DNA from: Zeus faber
Taxonomy: Eukaryota > Chordata > Actinopteri > Zeiformes > Zeidae
Direction: 5' to 3'
DNA: 64,000 nucleotides
Assembly: GCA_960531495.1 (NCBI GenBank)
Contig: OY482847.1
Location: forward strand, 92,001 to 156,000
Position numbers and translations under genes: made by a program. Every line of letters begins with the position of its first letter. The first letter of the stretch is position 1. Shown here piece after piece: positions 36,101 through 47,275 of the stretch. The notes beneath the pieces were generated by a model, which saw nothing but the letters and a program-made list of their open reading frames with translations, was not told the origin of the DNA and made no database searches.

Positions 36101-36434
36101 CTTGAAGTCACACCTTTTGCTGATGGCTCAGCATTTAACAGCAGATAACAGTTCCTAACTGAAACCAACTTGACACAAAGGATGTGCCAAATAGATGGGT
36201 TCAGAGTGAAACCAACAGTCATAAGTAGCCACAGTACAATAACAGATACAAACCAGTAAATACACTTGCAAAGGACTTGCACAGGTAGACTTGCAAGTCT
36301 TTTCACAATACCGTCTTCACACGAGAACGGCCGCACACGGAGCTGACGCTTTTGCTGACTCTTTAGTAACAGTCCCGTGAATGTAGCATTACCGCTGATT
36401 GAAGACAGCTGTTCTCGTGCTCAGACTGATTGCA
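33186..36434 (-). mobile_element. L2-like LINE with SINE-type 3' tail
   Basis: Minus orientation. The 3' end (33186-33230) carries GGATAAAAGCGTCTAAATG, the tail also found in the V-SINEs. Upstream are the C-terminus (AHITPLLIELHWLRVAARIK, 33.6 kb), YCYADDTQ-type box C as SYHCYADDTQLYRS (34.14 kb), TTGVPQGSVLEPLL, LLDLSAAFDTVNHSILLS, and PLLKKPSLDPTRVEDYRPVS. The endonuclease at 34.8-35.5 kb has TETWIKPEN, TAPVKAYVVVIYRPPGQ and LDLIFALSC, but its GDFN motif is replaced by an altered segment. The 5' part (about 35.7-36.43 kb) holds a direct duplication. At least five disruptions make it non-functional. Confidence 0.82.
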
Positions 36435-39036
36435 TTGGGGCAGCTAGTTAGAATGTGTTCCTCAGTTTGTAGTGGGTCGCCGTACTCGCACTGGGCACTG
36501 TCTGCGATGCCCCACTTCTGCATTGCTACCCCGAAGCGTCCCACACATGTCCTCCGGCGGTTGAGGGTTTTCCACTGCTTTCGGGGCAGGTGCTTGCCAG
36601 GAACGTCCTTGGGATCTTCAATGTAGTGGTGAAGCCTAGATGGTTCTGCTGACTTCCACTGGTCCCTCCATCTTGCCTTGACCCATTGGCCTTGGAGATG
36701 TCGGCTGGTGTTGTGCGCAGCAATTCTTGGGCGTGTATGGCAAAGGGGTGCTGGGACTTGAGGCGCATGCACTGTGGGGTCTCCATGGCGATTTTGTGGA
36801 GGAGGTGGGATTCACTCGCCTGCGAATTTCGAGCAAGAGCCAGCATCGCTCCTTCTCGCCTGACATCTACTGGAGCGATTCCTCCGAGGGCGGGCAGTTG
36901 ATTTGTTGGAGTGGCTTGTAGGCATCCAGAGACAGTCCGTAGGGCGGTGTTAAGGGCAGTGTCCAGCTTCACGACGTGGGGGCTATAGCACCAGACCGGA
37001 GCACAGTACTCAACACTGAAGAACACCAGGGCCTCGGTGGAAATGCGCAGTGTCTTTGTGGAGGCTCTCCATGTGGTGCCAGCTAGAGGACGTATCAGCG
37101 CGGCGCGGGACGTTGTCTTTGCCCTGACCTTATCCAGGTGTTGTCTGAATGACAGTGTTCTGTCAAGCTTCACGCCACGGTATGTGGGGGAGGGCTGGTA
37201 CTGTAGTCGGGTGTTGTCAACCATGATGTTCATTTCACGGGACGCATCTTTGTTGTAGTGGTGGATCATTGATGATACAGTCTTGCCAGCACTGAGCTTG
37301 AAGCGCCAGTTCTTCAGGTATGAAGACAGGATGTTCATGTCTTCAGAGAGGCCCTCCTCTACTGCTTCCCAGGATGGCTTGCTCAGTAGGATGGCCATGT
37401 CATCTACATAGCCGTACTTCCTTGATTGTGTGGCAGGTAGGTCATAGATGTATATGTTAAACAGCATAGATGCCAGCACTGAGCCTTGTGGGACACCGTT
37501 CTTGAGCTTTCTCACCCTACTGCTTTGGCCGTTGCTGGTGTGTAGCCTAAAGCTGCGGTTGCTCAGCATCTCCATTATGAAGCTCACAATTTGCTTGTCT
37601 GGGATGGTTTCCAGAAGCTTCATGTGTAGTCCACGTAGCCAGACAGTGTCATATGCGGCTGTGAGGTCCAGGAAAACGGTGCCGGCCTTCTCTCCTGCCT
37701 GGAAGCTGTCCTTTCTGTTTTGGCACAGGAAGGTCACCTGGTCTACCGTTGACCTACCGCTTCGAAAGCCAGCTTGTTCTTTGGGCAGCTGGGGGTCGGT
37801 CACTGGGTTGAGACGTGCCAGGATAAACAGACACAGGAACACAGAGCAATGAGATGGGCTGGTGTCCCTTCGGGTCGTCGCTTGGCTTGTTTGGCTTCAG
37901 CAGGGCGTTCACCTTGGCATGGCGCCAGATCTTTGGCAGCTTTGAATGTTGGAGACATGTAGAGAGGAAGGAGCACAGCCAGTCGGTTGCCTTCTTGCCT
38001 TGATGTTTAATGTACTCTGGGTGGATGCTGCCTACACCTGGTGCCTTACCGGTCTTCAGGCGTTGGATGGCCTGTTCGATTTCTGGTGTTGTGAAATCAG
38101 TGGATAGGTTGGAAACGCATCCTGGGGCCATGAACAGCTCATGGACTCTCGCTGATGTTGTTCTGGCGAAGTCATTTACATTTAGTCATTTAGTCATTTA
38201 GAAGTCCTTGTCTGCATTAGGGAAGCGGCCATTACTTAGCAGGAGTGACGCGATGGAGTTTGCGATGATGGGGCATTGTGCTGGGGTTGTTGACTTTCCA
38301 GTTAGCTCATGGTCTGCCACGCCCGCCGACTGGAGTGTGTGAAGTCGATAGATTCCATAGTTCCCTCCGTTTCTTGTTTAGCCTACAGAGAGGATTGTCT
38401 GCTGCTTTGTCCCTGTCTTCGCTGGTTTGTGCTTCTGCATAGGAGCGAAGTAGGTCTTCACATTTGTCATCCCAGCAGGGAACGTAGCTTTGCGTATACT
38501 GCGTGGGGTGTTCTTATTGGCGGTGGCCAGCAGCATCTTGCAGTACGACTCATAGGCATCGTTCAGGTTGTTGCGGCACAGGTGTGGTAGGCCAGCAGCT
38601 GCCTTGTTCACTAGTGTCGTGTAGCCTGCCCAGTTTGCTTTGTGCAAGTTCCACCTCTTGGCATCCCTTCCTTGCACTCGTTGGACCCAGGGATGGGATG
38701 GGTGATGGGCGACAGTCGATGGTGTGACCAGGGTAACATGTCCAGGATGTGTCTAACAGGGAGTGGCTAGTGTTGTGCCATTTTGCAAATGCCAGATCTG
38801 GATTGGTGGTGCTGTTCCTTCGTGCAGAGTAGAATGTGCACGGCTCCTTTGGATCTTATAGGAGTGTTGCTTCAGCACTAGAGGCCCAGTCTACCAGGTA
38901 GTCACCAGGAAGCGTTGGAGCTACTGTAGCCCCATTCTGTATGGTGGCTATGAAGCCTCAGCGTACACGGCAGGGGCTGGGACATCTGGTGGCGACAATG
39001 GGGCCAGTGTGCTTGGAGGTGGCTTGTAAAAGTCCC
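36435..39036 (-). mobile_element. LINE of a third RT lineage (I/Jockey-like)
   Basis: Minus-strand element distinct from the L2 and heptamer families. Its longest open stretch (36526-37842) reads QAGFRSGRSTVDQVTFLCQN, FLDLTAAYDTVWLRGL (box A), LKNGVPQGSVLASMLF (box B), KYGYVDDMAILLS (box C) and PTYRGVKLDRTLSFRQHL, then EYCAPVWC. Upstream frames give LKTGKAPGVGSIHPEYIKH (37.75-38.13 kb) and endonuclease pieces to about 39.03 kb, including SHHTEWGYSSSNASW. The lineage resembles elements annotated as jockey- or I-type; the exact clade is uncertain. A 27-bp insertion at 38174-38200 and other frameshifts break it. Confidence 0.75.
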
Positions 39037-39037
39037 G

Positions 39038-39055
39038 AACCCTAACCCTAACCCT
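39038..39055. repeat. Short telomere-like repeat at a LINE-LINE junction
   Basis: AACCCTAACCCTAACCCT sits exactly between the endonuclease end of the third-lineage LINE and the 5' fragment of a heptamer-family LINE. Confidence 0.8.
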
Positions 39056-39575
39056 GGACGTATGACTTGCTCCGGCACCAGCGGGTTCAACCATGTCTCC
39101 GTCAGGCAGAGGATACAACAGTTTCTCGTGTCCCGTTAGAATTTTATCCTCGCTCGAAGGTCATCCATCTTATTCTCCAGGGACTGGACATTAGCAAGAA
39201 GGATGCTTGACAGAGGTGGACGGTAAGGTTGAGTCCTCATTCTGACACGAATGCCGCCTCGTTTACCACGGTTGCTTCCTTTGTGGGCCACCCGTGGAAC
39301 AGCGGCTCCGTTGTTGTGTTGTTGTTGTTGTTGTTGTTGTTTGAAAGCGTTTGCGTGTAAAATCCCCGGTGGCCACTCTTGATCCGCAGATAAAAAGACC
39401 CAAAGTTGTTTTTCAGGGAAATTTCTATATCCATGAGTGCATCGCTGTCATAGGAGATCACTGCCGATGAGTTTTGGGCGACATGATGATAAAAAGTACT
39501 GAAAAAAATACTTAAATGTGCTAATCGACACAAAGCGGCCGCGCAGGCGGCCACAAGGGGTGGCGCCACTATCGC
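39056..39575 (-). mobile_element. Heptamer-family LINE, copy E (5' fragment)
   Basis: Minus orientation, 5' end at 39575 with GCGATAGTGGCGCC. The frame reads VAQNSSAVISYDSDALMD, a run of Asn from AAC repeats at about 39313-39343, then RPPLSSILLANVQSLENKMD and ETWLNPLVPEQVIRP. The remaining endonuclease, RT and tail are missing. It is closer to copy B than to A or C. Confidence 0.8.
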
Positions 39576-41400
39576 AAAGAGGGGCCACGATCGTGACGAG
39601 ATTTAAGTTAGGGAGATCGTTATCATTTAAGTCGTTCCTTTGAGATATGCTGATCAGACTGAATAAAAGACGCATATTCCTTGATGAGTTTCTGCCCTTG
39701 ACAAAGCCTGTTTGGTCCGGTGAATTATGAATTGATTTTTTTTTTTTATTCTGTTGGTTGGTGTTTAAACCATAATCTTTAAATCACAATTAATTCGGCT
39801 TATGGGTCTATAACTGGAGGTGAGGGTTGGGTCCTTATTGGGTTTGAGCAAAACTGAAATGAGAGCAGTATTCGTGTGCAGAGGCATGGTGGAGGCTGAC
39901 TTAATCACTGTAGCCATTCTGATGATTAATGGGGATATAAGTGGCCAGAAGTGTTTATAGAATTCCACTGGGTCGCCATCTGATCTGGGTGACTTATTGT
40001 TGGGCATAGAGAAGAGAGCTTTCCTGAGTTCTTCTCGAGTCAGGGGTTGATCTATTGTGGTAGCCTGCTCTGTAGAAAGTTGAGGGAGGTCGTTATCATC
40101 GAGGAATGAGTTAATGTTTTATAAATTTGATTCATTATTTGAGTGATATTGAATATGATAAAAGTCTGAATATTTTATTGATGTCTTGTGGAGTGTATGT
40201 TATCCTACCCTGTGGATCTTTGATGGCTGTAATAAGTGTTTTTTCTCTATCACATTTCAATTGATTGGCAAGAAATTTACCTGATTTGTCATTGAAATCA
40301 AAATAATTTGCTCTTGTTCGTTGCATGAGGAGTTTTGTTTATCAATGGGTGATTTTATCAAGTTGAGATTTTTTTCATTTTGGATTTGCTCAGTGGGTGA
40401 GTGGGCTTGTTGGTAGTGCAAGTCTTTTGATCATTGTTCTTGTTTATTTTGGCATTCCTGTCCTTTCTTTTTCTTGTGAGTGGAGAATGTAATTATACTA
40501 CCTCTCAGATCCGTCTCAGCCGTTTCCCAGAGTAAATATGGTGATTTTTCTGGAGAATCATTCAGTTTAATGAAGGAAGTCCATTCACTGGAAAATAAAT
40601 GGTTAAATTCTTTATCTGGCTAAAGCGAGGTGTTAAACTAACCCACTTGCCGGGAGTGTTGGTTTCATTTTCGAGGAAACTAATCGGCCCGTGATCGGAG
40701 ATTACAATTGGGTGGATTTCAGGATTAGTGATTTTGGACATTACAGAGTTGCTTGTCAAAAAGTCAATTCTAGAGAAGCTTTGGTGGGGTGGTGAATAAT
40801 ATGTGTATTCTCTATTATGTGGATTATTTGGTTGACTCATATTGTTTATAGTGTCAGACGAATGCCAGTGCTTGTGATTATTTTTTGTATGTGAATGGTC
40901 AAAACGGTCAAGTACTATAATTGAGTCAGTGAATTATAAGAGTTTAAAAAATATACTGTGAAAGAAATTTGGGTCGTCCTCATTGGGGCCATAACTATGA
41001 ACTATGGTTAATTTGTTACCTAAAATTCCATTAATCATTATGTAAAGCCCTTCTGTGTCTGATATTGTGGTTTTATTCTGTTATGAGATACTTTTATTGA
41101 TCAATATATAAAGACTTTTTTTTTTTTTTTTAGTTGTATGATGCAGAAAACATCTGGTCAACCCATTTAGCTTTGAGTTTGAGGTGCTTGGATGCAGTAA
41201 GCTGAGTCTTTTGCAATAGACAGAAGTGTGGTTTATGCTGGTGAGGTGACTTAAGATTTTGCTACATTTAGCTGGTGAGCTCGAGCCTCTCACATTCCAA
41301 CTAACAAACTTAATGGGTGTCATTGAGGTTTGTTCGGGGGTGATGGATGTGGATTTGTAGTTTTCCCATGCAGCAGCACAGGGGGTCCAAGGCAATAGCT
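39576..41400 (-). pseudogene. L1-type LINE ORF2, 5' half, degraded
   Basis: On the minus strand the endonuclease starts MTPIKFVSWNVRG (41.3 kb). FSRIDFLTSNSVMSKI and ISDHGPIS follow (40.6-40.8 kb). The RT entry reads MPNNKSPRSDGDPVEFYKHF and LLKPNKDPTLTSSYRPIS (39.77-40.0 kb), then DQTGFVKGRNSSRNMRLLFS (about 39.7 kb). It is cut there by the 5' end of copy E. Many frameshifts are present. These are classic L1-clade motifs, distinct from the other LINEs here. Confidence 0.75.
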
Positions 41401-42290
41401 ATACTACTGTGCCCTAAGTCTGGATTTTCCTCCTTTTTATTATCCTAGTATTGCATGAAGTTTATAAGGATACATATCTACACAAACAAATGACAAATCG
41501 ACAAAGATAAACATTGAACATTGCAGAGTTAGACATACATATAGTGAGAGAGTTGATTCGAGTCCCTCGGAACTCATTCTCATCCAGCCACTTGCTACAC
41601 ATAGACAGACAACTTGAGCTGATGCTATATTTCATGGAAACTCAGAAAACTGTTACTCGTGCTGCGTTTTACAAAACCCCGAAAACTGTAATCAGTCCCA
41701 GAAGACATCCATGTAAGGCAGGATATTCTAAGAACCTTTGGAGGATCCGACCCTTTATTTTGTGTCCGCACTGAATCGTAATTGTTAAAACACCGTTCTT
41801 AGGGGGTTATTTAAACTGAACGACAAAAGAGAAACATTCAGTGATGTAATTCCTTGGTGATTGGTGGAACACATGGGCATGAGAAATAGAGGAGAAACGC
41901 ATATAAAGTTAAATACTTAATTTAAGTAAACATCCCTTTATTAATACACAATTTATTTTTAAAAACAGTTAATGTAAAGGCACTTAAAGGCTTATCACGG
42001 CATTACAAAACTCAGAAAATTGTACCTAATGTGACTCAACTGACCCCGTTTAATGCTGCCTGTAGCTATATTTGCAGTTTATTATTATTACTATATTATT
42101 ATTACAATGTTTTTATTACCTATCTGTCACACAGATTTTCTCGCGCACTGCAAACAGAGCACTAGAAGAGGTTGCGCTGCATTCACATGGATTACAGTAA
42201 ACAGCAAACCGGACGTTACGTAGAGAAAGGGACGAGCCGACTACTGTGCATGTCTGCTACAGCTACAGGGTTTTTGCACTACAGCAGTAG
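41401..42290. other. No gene recognised
   Basis: Mostly AT-rich sequence with no recognised coding or repeat family. Confidence 0.45.
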
Positions 42291-42296
42291 ATGCCG

Positions 42297-42490
42297 TGTT
42301 CTCTGGAATATCTTACATAAATTAAGTAAAATGGCTTAAATAAAAACTGTGGATTCATATAAAAGTTGTTTTTCTATTTATTAATTGCATGGAGGCTGAA
42401 GCCGAAGGAGGATTTGGACATGATGGTCTCGCGTGGCACGGTTGGTCGAGTGATAAGTTGCGGCTCCAGGTTATTGCTTATACACAATAT
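42297..42490 (+). repeat. Dispersed repeat matching the core of the fold-back element
   Basis: TCTCTGGAATA, AAAACTGTGGATT, AAGTTGTTTTTCTATTTATT, GCATGGAGG and GTTGCGGCTCC occur in the same order as at 19108-19290, with moderate divergence. The inverted arms found at 18.9-19.8 kb are not seen around this copy. Confidence 0.7.
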
Positions 42491-42739
42491 TAATATAATT
42501 ATAAACTAATAATTTTTTTTTTAATTGCCAGTGGAAACCGGGTGATAAGCCATTGATCACTCAGTAAACAGGTCATTGATCACTACCAGGAAACAGATCT
42601 CTATAGATGCACTCTCTCTCAAAACTGTCATAGGTTGATGTGTCTAATGGAAAATTCAGATTTGAATACTGAATACCGGTAAAATTGCAACACTTTTTCA
42701 CACATTTCTGCTCCAAATATAGATCGATATTGATCAAAC

Positions 42740-42915
42740 TTGAACATCAAGACGTCTGAAACGTCCAGGTTCCAATGAGACCTCAACCATGTCTCTGCAA
42801 ACGCCAGTTGCCATGTTTCAGATACTTTAGTGCAAAAAGACTCCAAGAAGATTAAAAATAATAAAATTTGAGCAAAACAATAAGGTTTCCACCCTGCGTG
42901 CTAGACCCCTAATCA
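42740..42915 (+). repeat. Dispersed repeat, copy 2 (first copy at 27.5 kb)
   Basis: See the copy at 27540. Both end at a TAGACCCCTAAT block. Confidence 0.6.
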
Positions 42916-43082
42916 TAAGCACAGTTGTGTGTCAGTGGACTATTTGCTGTAAAAAGTTTAGAGTGGTAAATTAAAAGATTGAATCACTGATAGAAACAGA
43001 AGAAGAAGAACTGAATTCCTGAATCTTATCTGACCTTATATTAGTTTATCTCATCTTATCTTTCGGCCAAGGCCTGTTTCCC

Positions 43083-43295
43083 ATGGATCCTTGCGGCCGG
43101 ACTCCTAACCGCACCGCCCCTGTCGGGCGGGGCCTGGGAGGCCATGCCCCCCTCTTATCCCGGACCAATGGGTGGGCATGGCCTCCCCACCCCCTGCAGC
43201 TGGTGGCCTGGAGCCTCTTCCTCTACTTCGCTGTCTGCGCCTTCGGGGTGTTCGTCCCCTTGCTGCCCGGGCACTGGATCCCCGCCGGGTACATT
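43083..43295 (+). CDS. zdhhc1: zdhhc1 first coding exon
   Basis: Begins MDPCGRTPNRTAP in good start context (CCCATGG) and continues NGWAWPPHPLQLVAWSLF, LYFAVCAFGVFVPLLP, GHWIPAGYI. It parallels the start of human ZDHHC1 (NKTAP...NGWSWPPHPLQIVAW...FVPLLPHHW-like) and holds the first membrane span. ZDHHC1 is a DHHC-family S-acyltransferase of endomembranes, reported to take part in STING-dependent antiviral signalling in mammals. The donor is GTATCC after 43295 (phase 0), somewhat weak. A possible acceptor at 43070-43071 suggests a preceding non-coding exon. ZDHHC11 is the main alternative, but this N-terminus and the hsd11b2 neighbour favour ZDHHC1. Confidence 0.85.
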
Positions 43296-43659
43296 GTATC
43301 CTTTCCCTAGTATGAGTACTTCCACTAAATATCTATATTTATATATGAAGGATGGGTCTGATTTTTTGTTCAAAATGTAAATTTTTTATTTTTATTATTT
43401 AAGGGCAACAATGGGTACATTTCACTGAAAAAAAATCCTTTTTTATTTACTGGAAAAACAATTTGGGGCATTTATAACTACATATTATTAAAATGTCAAA
43501 ATGTTCTTATATTCTTATTTTATAAATCTATCAATAAAAACACTTCAGTGTGAGGAAGTAGCGATGAAAGGTTCAACACATTTTTTTGATTCGCCTCCTG
43601 ACAAGTCACGAGTACAAAAGAGTCGTTCAGTTGGTGAAACGCATGGTAAGCTAGGAGGG

Positions 43660-46030
43660 GGAGAGGGGAGGAGATGACAGGAGGAGACAGGAATAGATGA
43701 CAGGAGAAGACCGAAGGAGACAACAGGAGGAGACAGAAGAAGAAGAGGGAAGGAGTCGATGGGTGGACAGGAGGAGGCGACAGAAGGAGATAACAGGAGA
43801 AGAGAGAAGAAGACAGGAGGAGACCACGGGAGACAGGAGGAGACAATAGAAGGAGGCGACTGGAGACGGGAGGAGACGACAGAAGGAGACGACGACAGGA
43901 GACAAGAAGAAGGGAGGAGTCGATGGGAGACGGGAGGAGACGACGGCAGGAGAGAAGAAGGCGGTAGGAGTAGACAGGAGGAGACAACAGAAGGAGCCGA
44001 CGCCAGGTGACAGAAGAAGACAGGAGGAGACAGAAGAAGACAGGGGGAGACGACAGTAGACGGGAGGAAACGACGGGAGGAGACAGAAAAAGACAGGAGG
44101 AGACGACGTCAGGAGACGACGATAGGAGATGGCGGGAGATGGGTGGAGACGACAACAAGACGACGGGAGGAGACAGAAGAAGATGGGAGGAGACGACGGG
44201 AGACGGAAGGATACAACAGAAGGAGACCACGGGAGGAGACAGAAGGAGACGGGAGGAGACCACAGAATGAGAAGATGGGAGGAGACAGAAGAAGAAGGGT
44301 GGAGACGACGGAAGTAGATGGGAGGAGACAATGGAAGTAGACAGGATGAGACAATGGGAGGAGAGGACAGGAGAGGGGAGGAAACAACAGAAGGAGACGG
44401 GAGGAGACGACAGAAGGAGACGGGAGTAGACGACAGAAGAAGATGGGAGTAGACGACAGAAGAGGACGACGGGAGGAGACAGAAGGAGACAGGAGGAGAC
44501 CACGGGAGACGCGAGGAGATGACAGGATGAGACGATGGGAGGAGACAGAAGGAGACGGGTTGAGATGACGGAAGTAGATGGGAGGAGACAATGGAAGTAG
44601 ATGGGAGGAGACAATGGAAGTAGATGGGAGGAGTAAGGAGGAGACGACGGGAGACGGGAGGAAAGGACGGGAGACGGGAGGAGACTACGGGAGTAAACGA
44701 CAGAAGGAGACGAGGGGAGATAGGAGGAGACGACAGGAGGAGACGACAGGAGGAGACGACAGGAGGAGACGACAGGAGGAGACGACAGGAGGAGACGACA
44801 GGAGGAGACGACAGGAGGAGACGACAGGAGGAGACGACAGGAGGAGACGACAGGAGGAGACGACAGGAGGAGACGACAGGAGGAGACGACAGGAGGAGAC
44901 GACAGGAGGAGACGACACGAGGAGACGACAGGAGGAGACGACACGAGGAGACGACAGGAGGAGACGACAGGAGGAGACGACAGGAGGAGACGACAGGAGG
45001 AGACGACAGGAGGAGACGACAGGAGGAGACGACGGGAGGCCACAGAAATAGACGGGAGGAGATGACGGGAGAGGGAAGTAGATGACAGAAGGAGACGGGA
45101 GGAGGCAACGGCAGGAGGCAACGGCAGGAGGCAACAGGAGGAGACGACGAGAGGAGACAACAAAACGGGAGGAGACAGAAGAAGACTGGAGGAGACTACG
45201 GGAGATGGGAGGAAACGAAGGGAGGAGACAAGAAGAAGGGAGGAGACAATGGGAGACGGGAGGAACCAACAAAAGGAGACAACGGGAGATGGGAGGAGAC
45301 GACAGAAGGAGACGATAGGAGACGGGAGTAGACGACAGGAGGCCACAGAAATAGACGGGAGGAGATGATGGGAGAGGAAAGTAGACGACAGAAGGAGACG
45401 GGAGGAGGCAACGGTAAGAGACAGAGGAAGAAGAAAGGAGTCGTCGATGGGAAATGGGAGGAGACAACAGAAGGAGACGACGAGAGGAGACAGAAGACAG
45501 GAGGAGACAGAAGAAGACGGGAGGAGACTACGGGAGATGGGAGGAAACGACGGAAGGAGACAAGAAGAATGGAGGAGACGACGATAGGAGATGATGGGAG
45601 ACGGGAGGAGACGACAGAACGAGACGACGGGGGGAGACAGAAGAAGATGGGAGGAGACGATGGGAGACAGGAGGAGACAACAGAGCAGGGAGACGGGAGG
45701 AAACAGAAGAAGAAGGGAGGAGTCGATGGGAGACAGGAGGAGACGACAGAACGAGACAATGGGAGGAGACCGAAGAAGACGACTGGAGACGACGGAAGTA
45801 GACCACGGGAGGAGACAGAGGAAGACGGGAGGAGACGACGGGTGACCGGAGGAGACGACGGGAGACGGGAGGAAACGACAGAAGGAGAGGACGGGAGGAG
45901 ACAGAAGAAGAAGGGAAGAGTTGATGGGAGATGAAAGGAGACGACAGAAAGAGACAACAGAAGACGGAGACAACAGAAGGAGATGACAGAAGGAGATGGA
46001 AGAAGACAGAAGGAGACAACAAAGCAAACA
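43660..46030 (+). repeat. 2.4-kb purine-rich minisatellite in zdhhc1 intron
   Basis: The + strand is made of GGAGGAGAC, AGAAGGAGAC and related words for about 2.4 kb. At 44722-45033 it is a nearly perfect array of 24 copies of the 13-bp unit AGGAGGAGACGAC. Because 13 is not a multiple of three, every frame passes through all phases, leaving long open frames on both strands. It lies between zdhhc1 coding exons 1 and 2. Confidence 0.95.
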
Positions 46031-46380
46031 GCACCCTCCAGAGGTTCAAGTTCATTTCTCTGGTTGTGGGCGTCTCAGGGTTTAAGCAGAAGTTTGGATC
46101 TAAAGTGTTGTAGATCCTGCTCCTGAGTCCTAGAAAATAATGGAAGTGGCATATTTGAACGACCGTTATTAAAAAATTGTGAATATTTCAACTATATCAA
46201 TAGAAATATTGACTACTACTAATAATAATCTGACACCTATTATTATTATTTTTTTCGGTACCAGAGTTTGAAGACTAATCAGTAATTCAGAGGCTGCAGT
46301 CGCTTTGGTTGTTTTCCATCAACAGGAAGGTCCAATGCCATCCATTATTTGTTCATACCACCCACTGATTATTATTGACA

Positions 46381-46590
46381 TAACATTACATTACATTTCA
46401 TTTAGCAGACGCTTTTATCCAAAGCGACTTACAATTGTCAAACACCGACGGACGCAGCCATCAGGAGCAATTAGGGGTTAAGTGTCTTGCTCAAGGACAC
46501 TACAGCATGCTAGCAGGAGGAGCCTGGGATCGAACCAGCAACCTTTAGATCACTAGACCACCAGCTCTACTGCCTGAGCTACCATCCCCA
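46381..46590 (-). mobile_element. V-SINE-type SINE, full length
   Basis: Minus orientation, with tail ACATTTCATTTAGCAGACGC at 46392, the core in reverse, the B-box GGTTCGATCCC and the A-box end GATGGTAGCTCAGGCAG at 46590. It abuts a truncated Tc1 element. Confidence 0.88.
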
Positions 46591-46599
46591 TAACACACA

Positions 46600-47109
46600 T
46601 CAGAGTCATCAGAGTGGGATGTGGCCAAAGGACGTCCACTTCTATGCCTTTCTGTGACTCTTCCAGTGTCTCTGTATCTCTGTTGCAACCTGCTGATGAC
46701 ACTCTGTGACACTCTAAGCTCAGTGGCCACTTCCCTCTGAGAACATCCTGTTTGAAGCCTAGCAATGGCGAGGTACTGTTGATCAATTGTTCGGTGTCAT
46801 CTTGGTCTCATGATGTCAAAATGTGAACAGCATGATGAAAAGGACTGTTTAAATACCAATTCTAATTGAACCAGGAAATCTATTGGTTAATTCATGGATT
46901 AAACAACTGTTGTGAATTTTGCCGTTCAGCTCCTTGTTAGAGAACAGTAAGTTGTGCAAAAACTACTGAAACATTGAACAGTTGGACATGTGCATTCAAA
47001 AGTTTAGAGAAGGTCAAATTAAGTTCACCTGTAAAGGTTATAGTGCATTTTAGGTTCATCCTGAAATTTCACCCGAAAGCTGAATATCCCTAACTTTTTG
47101 TGGGTAGTG
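46600..47109 (-). mobile_element. Tc1/mariner 5' end, truncated
   Basis: Read on the minus strand, the terminal repeat starts CACTACCCACAAAAAGTTAG at 47109, with a TA target dinucleotide at 47110-47111. A transposase N-terminus follows with the helix-turn-helix REVATELRVSQSVISRLQQR and RHRSGRPLATS. Homology ends near 46603, where the SINE head begins. The DDE catalytic domain is absent. Confidence 0.8.
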
Positions 47110-47275
47110 TATTTATATACATACACACACATACACACACACACACCCCTGCTGCCTGGTGCAGTACAGAAGTACTTTGTGTACATAGATACTTGCTTGC
47201 TTGAACATAAGGGTTATTAATATGTGTATTAATACTATAAAAACCTGGTGTATCAGTACTCAGCCCCCCCTACAG

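Noticed and set aside
43520..46027. An 835-codon antisense open frame and many others across 43.5-46 kb
   Set aside because: They arise from a minisatellite with a 13-bp unit that lacks stop codons in every frame. The translations are Ser/Leu/Pro- or Arg/Glu/Thr-rich repeats without any domain.
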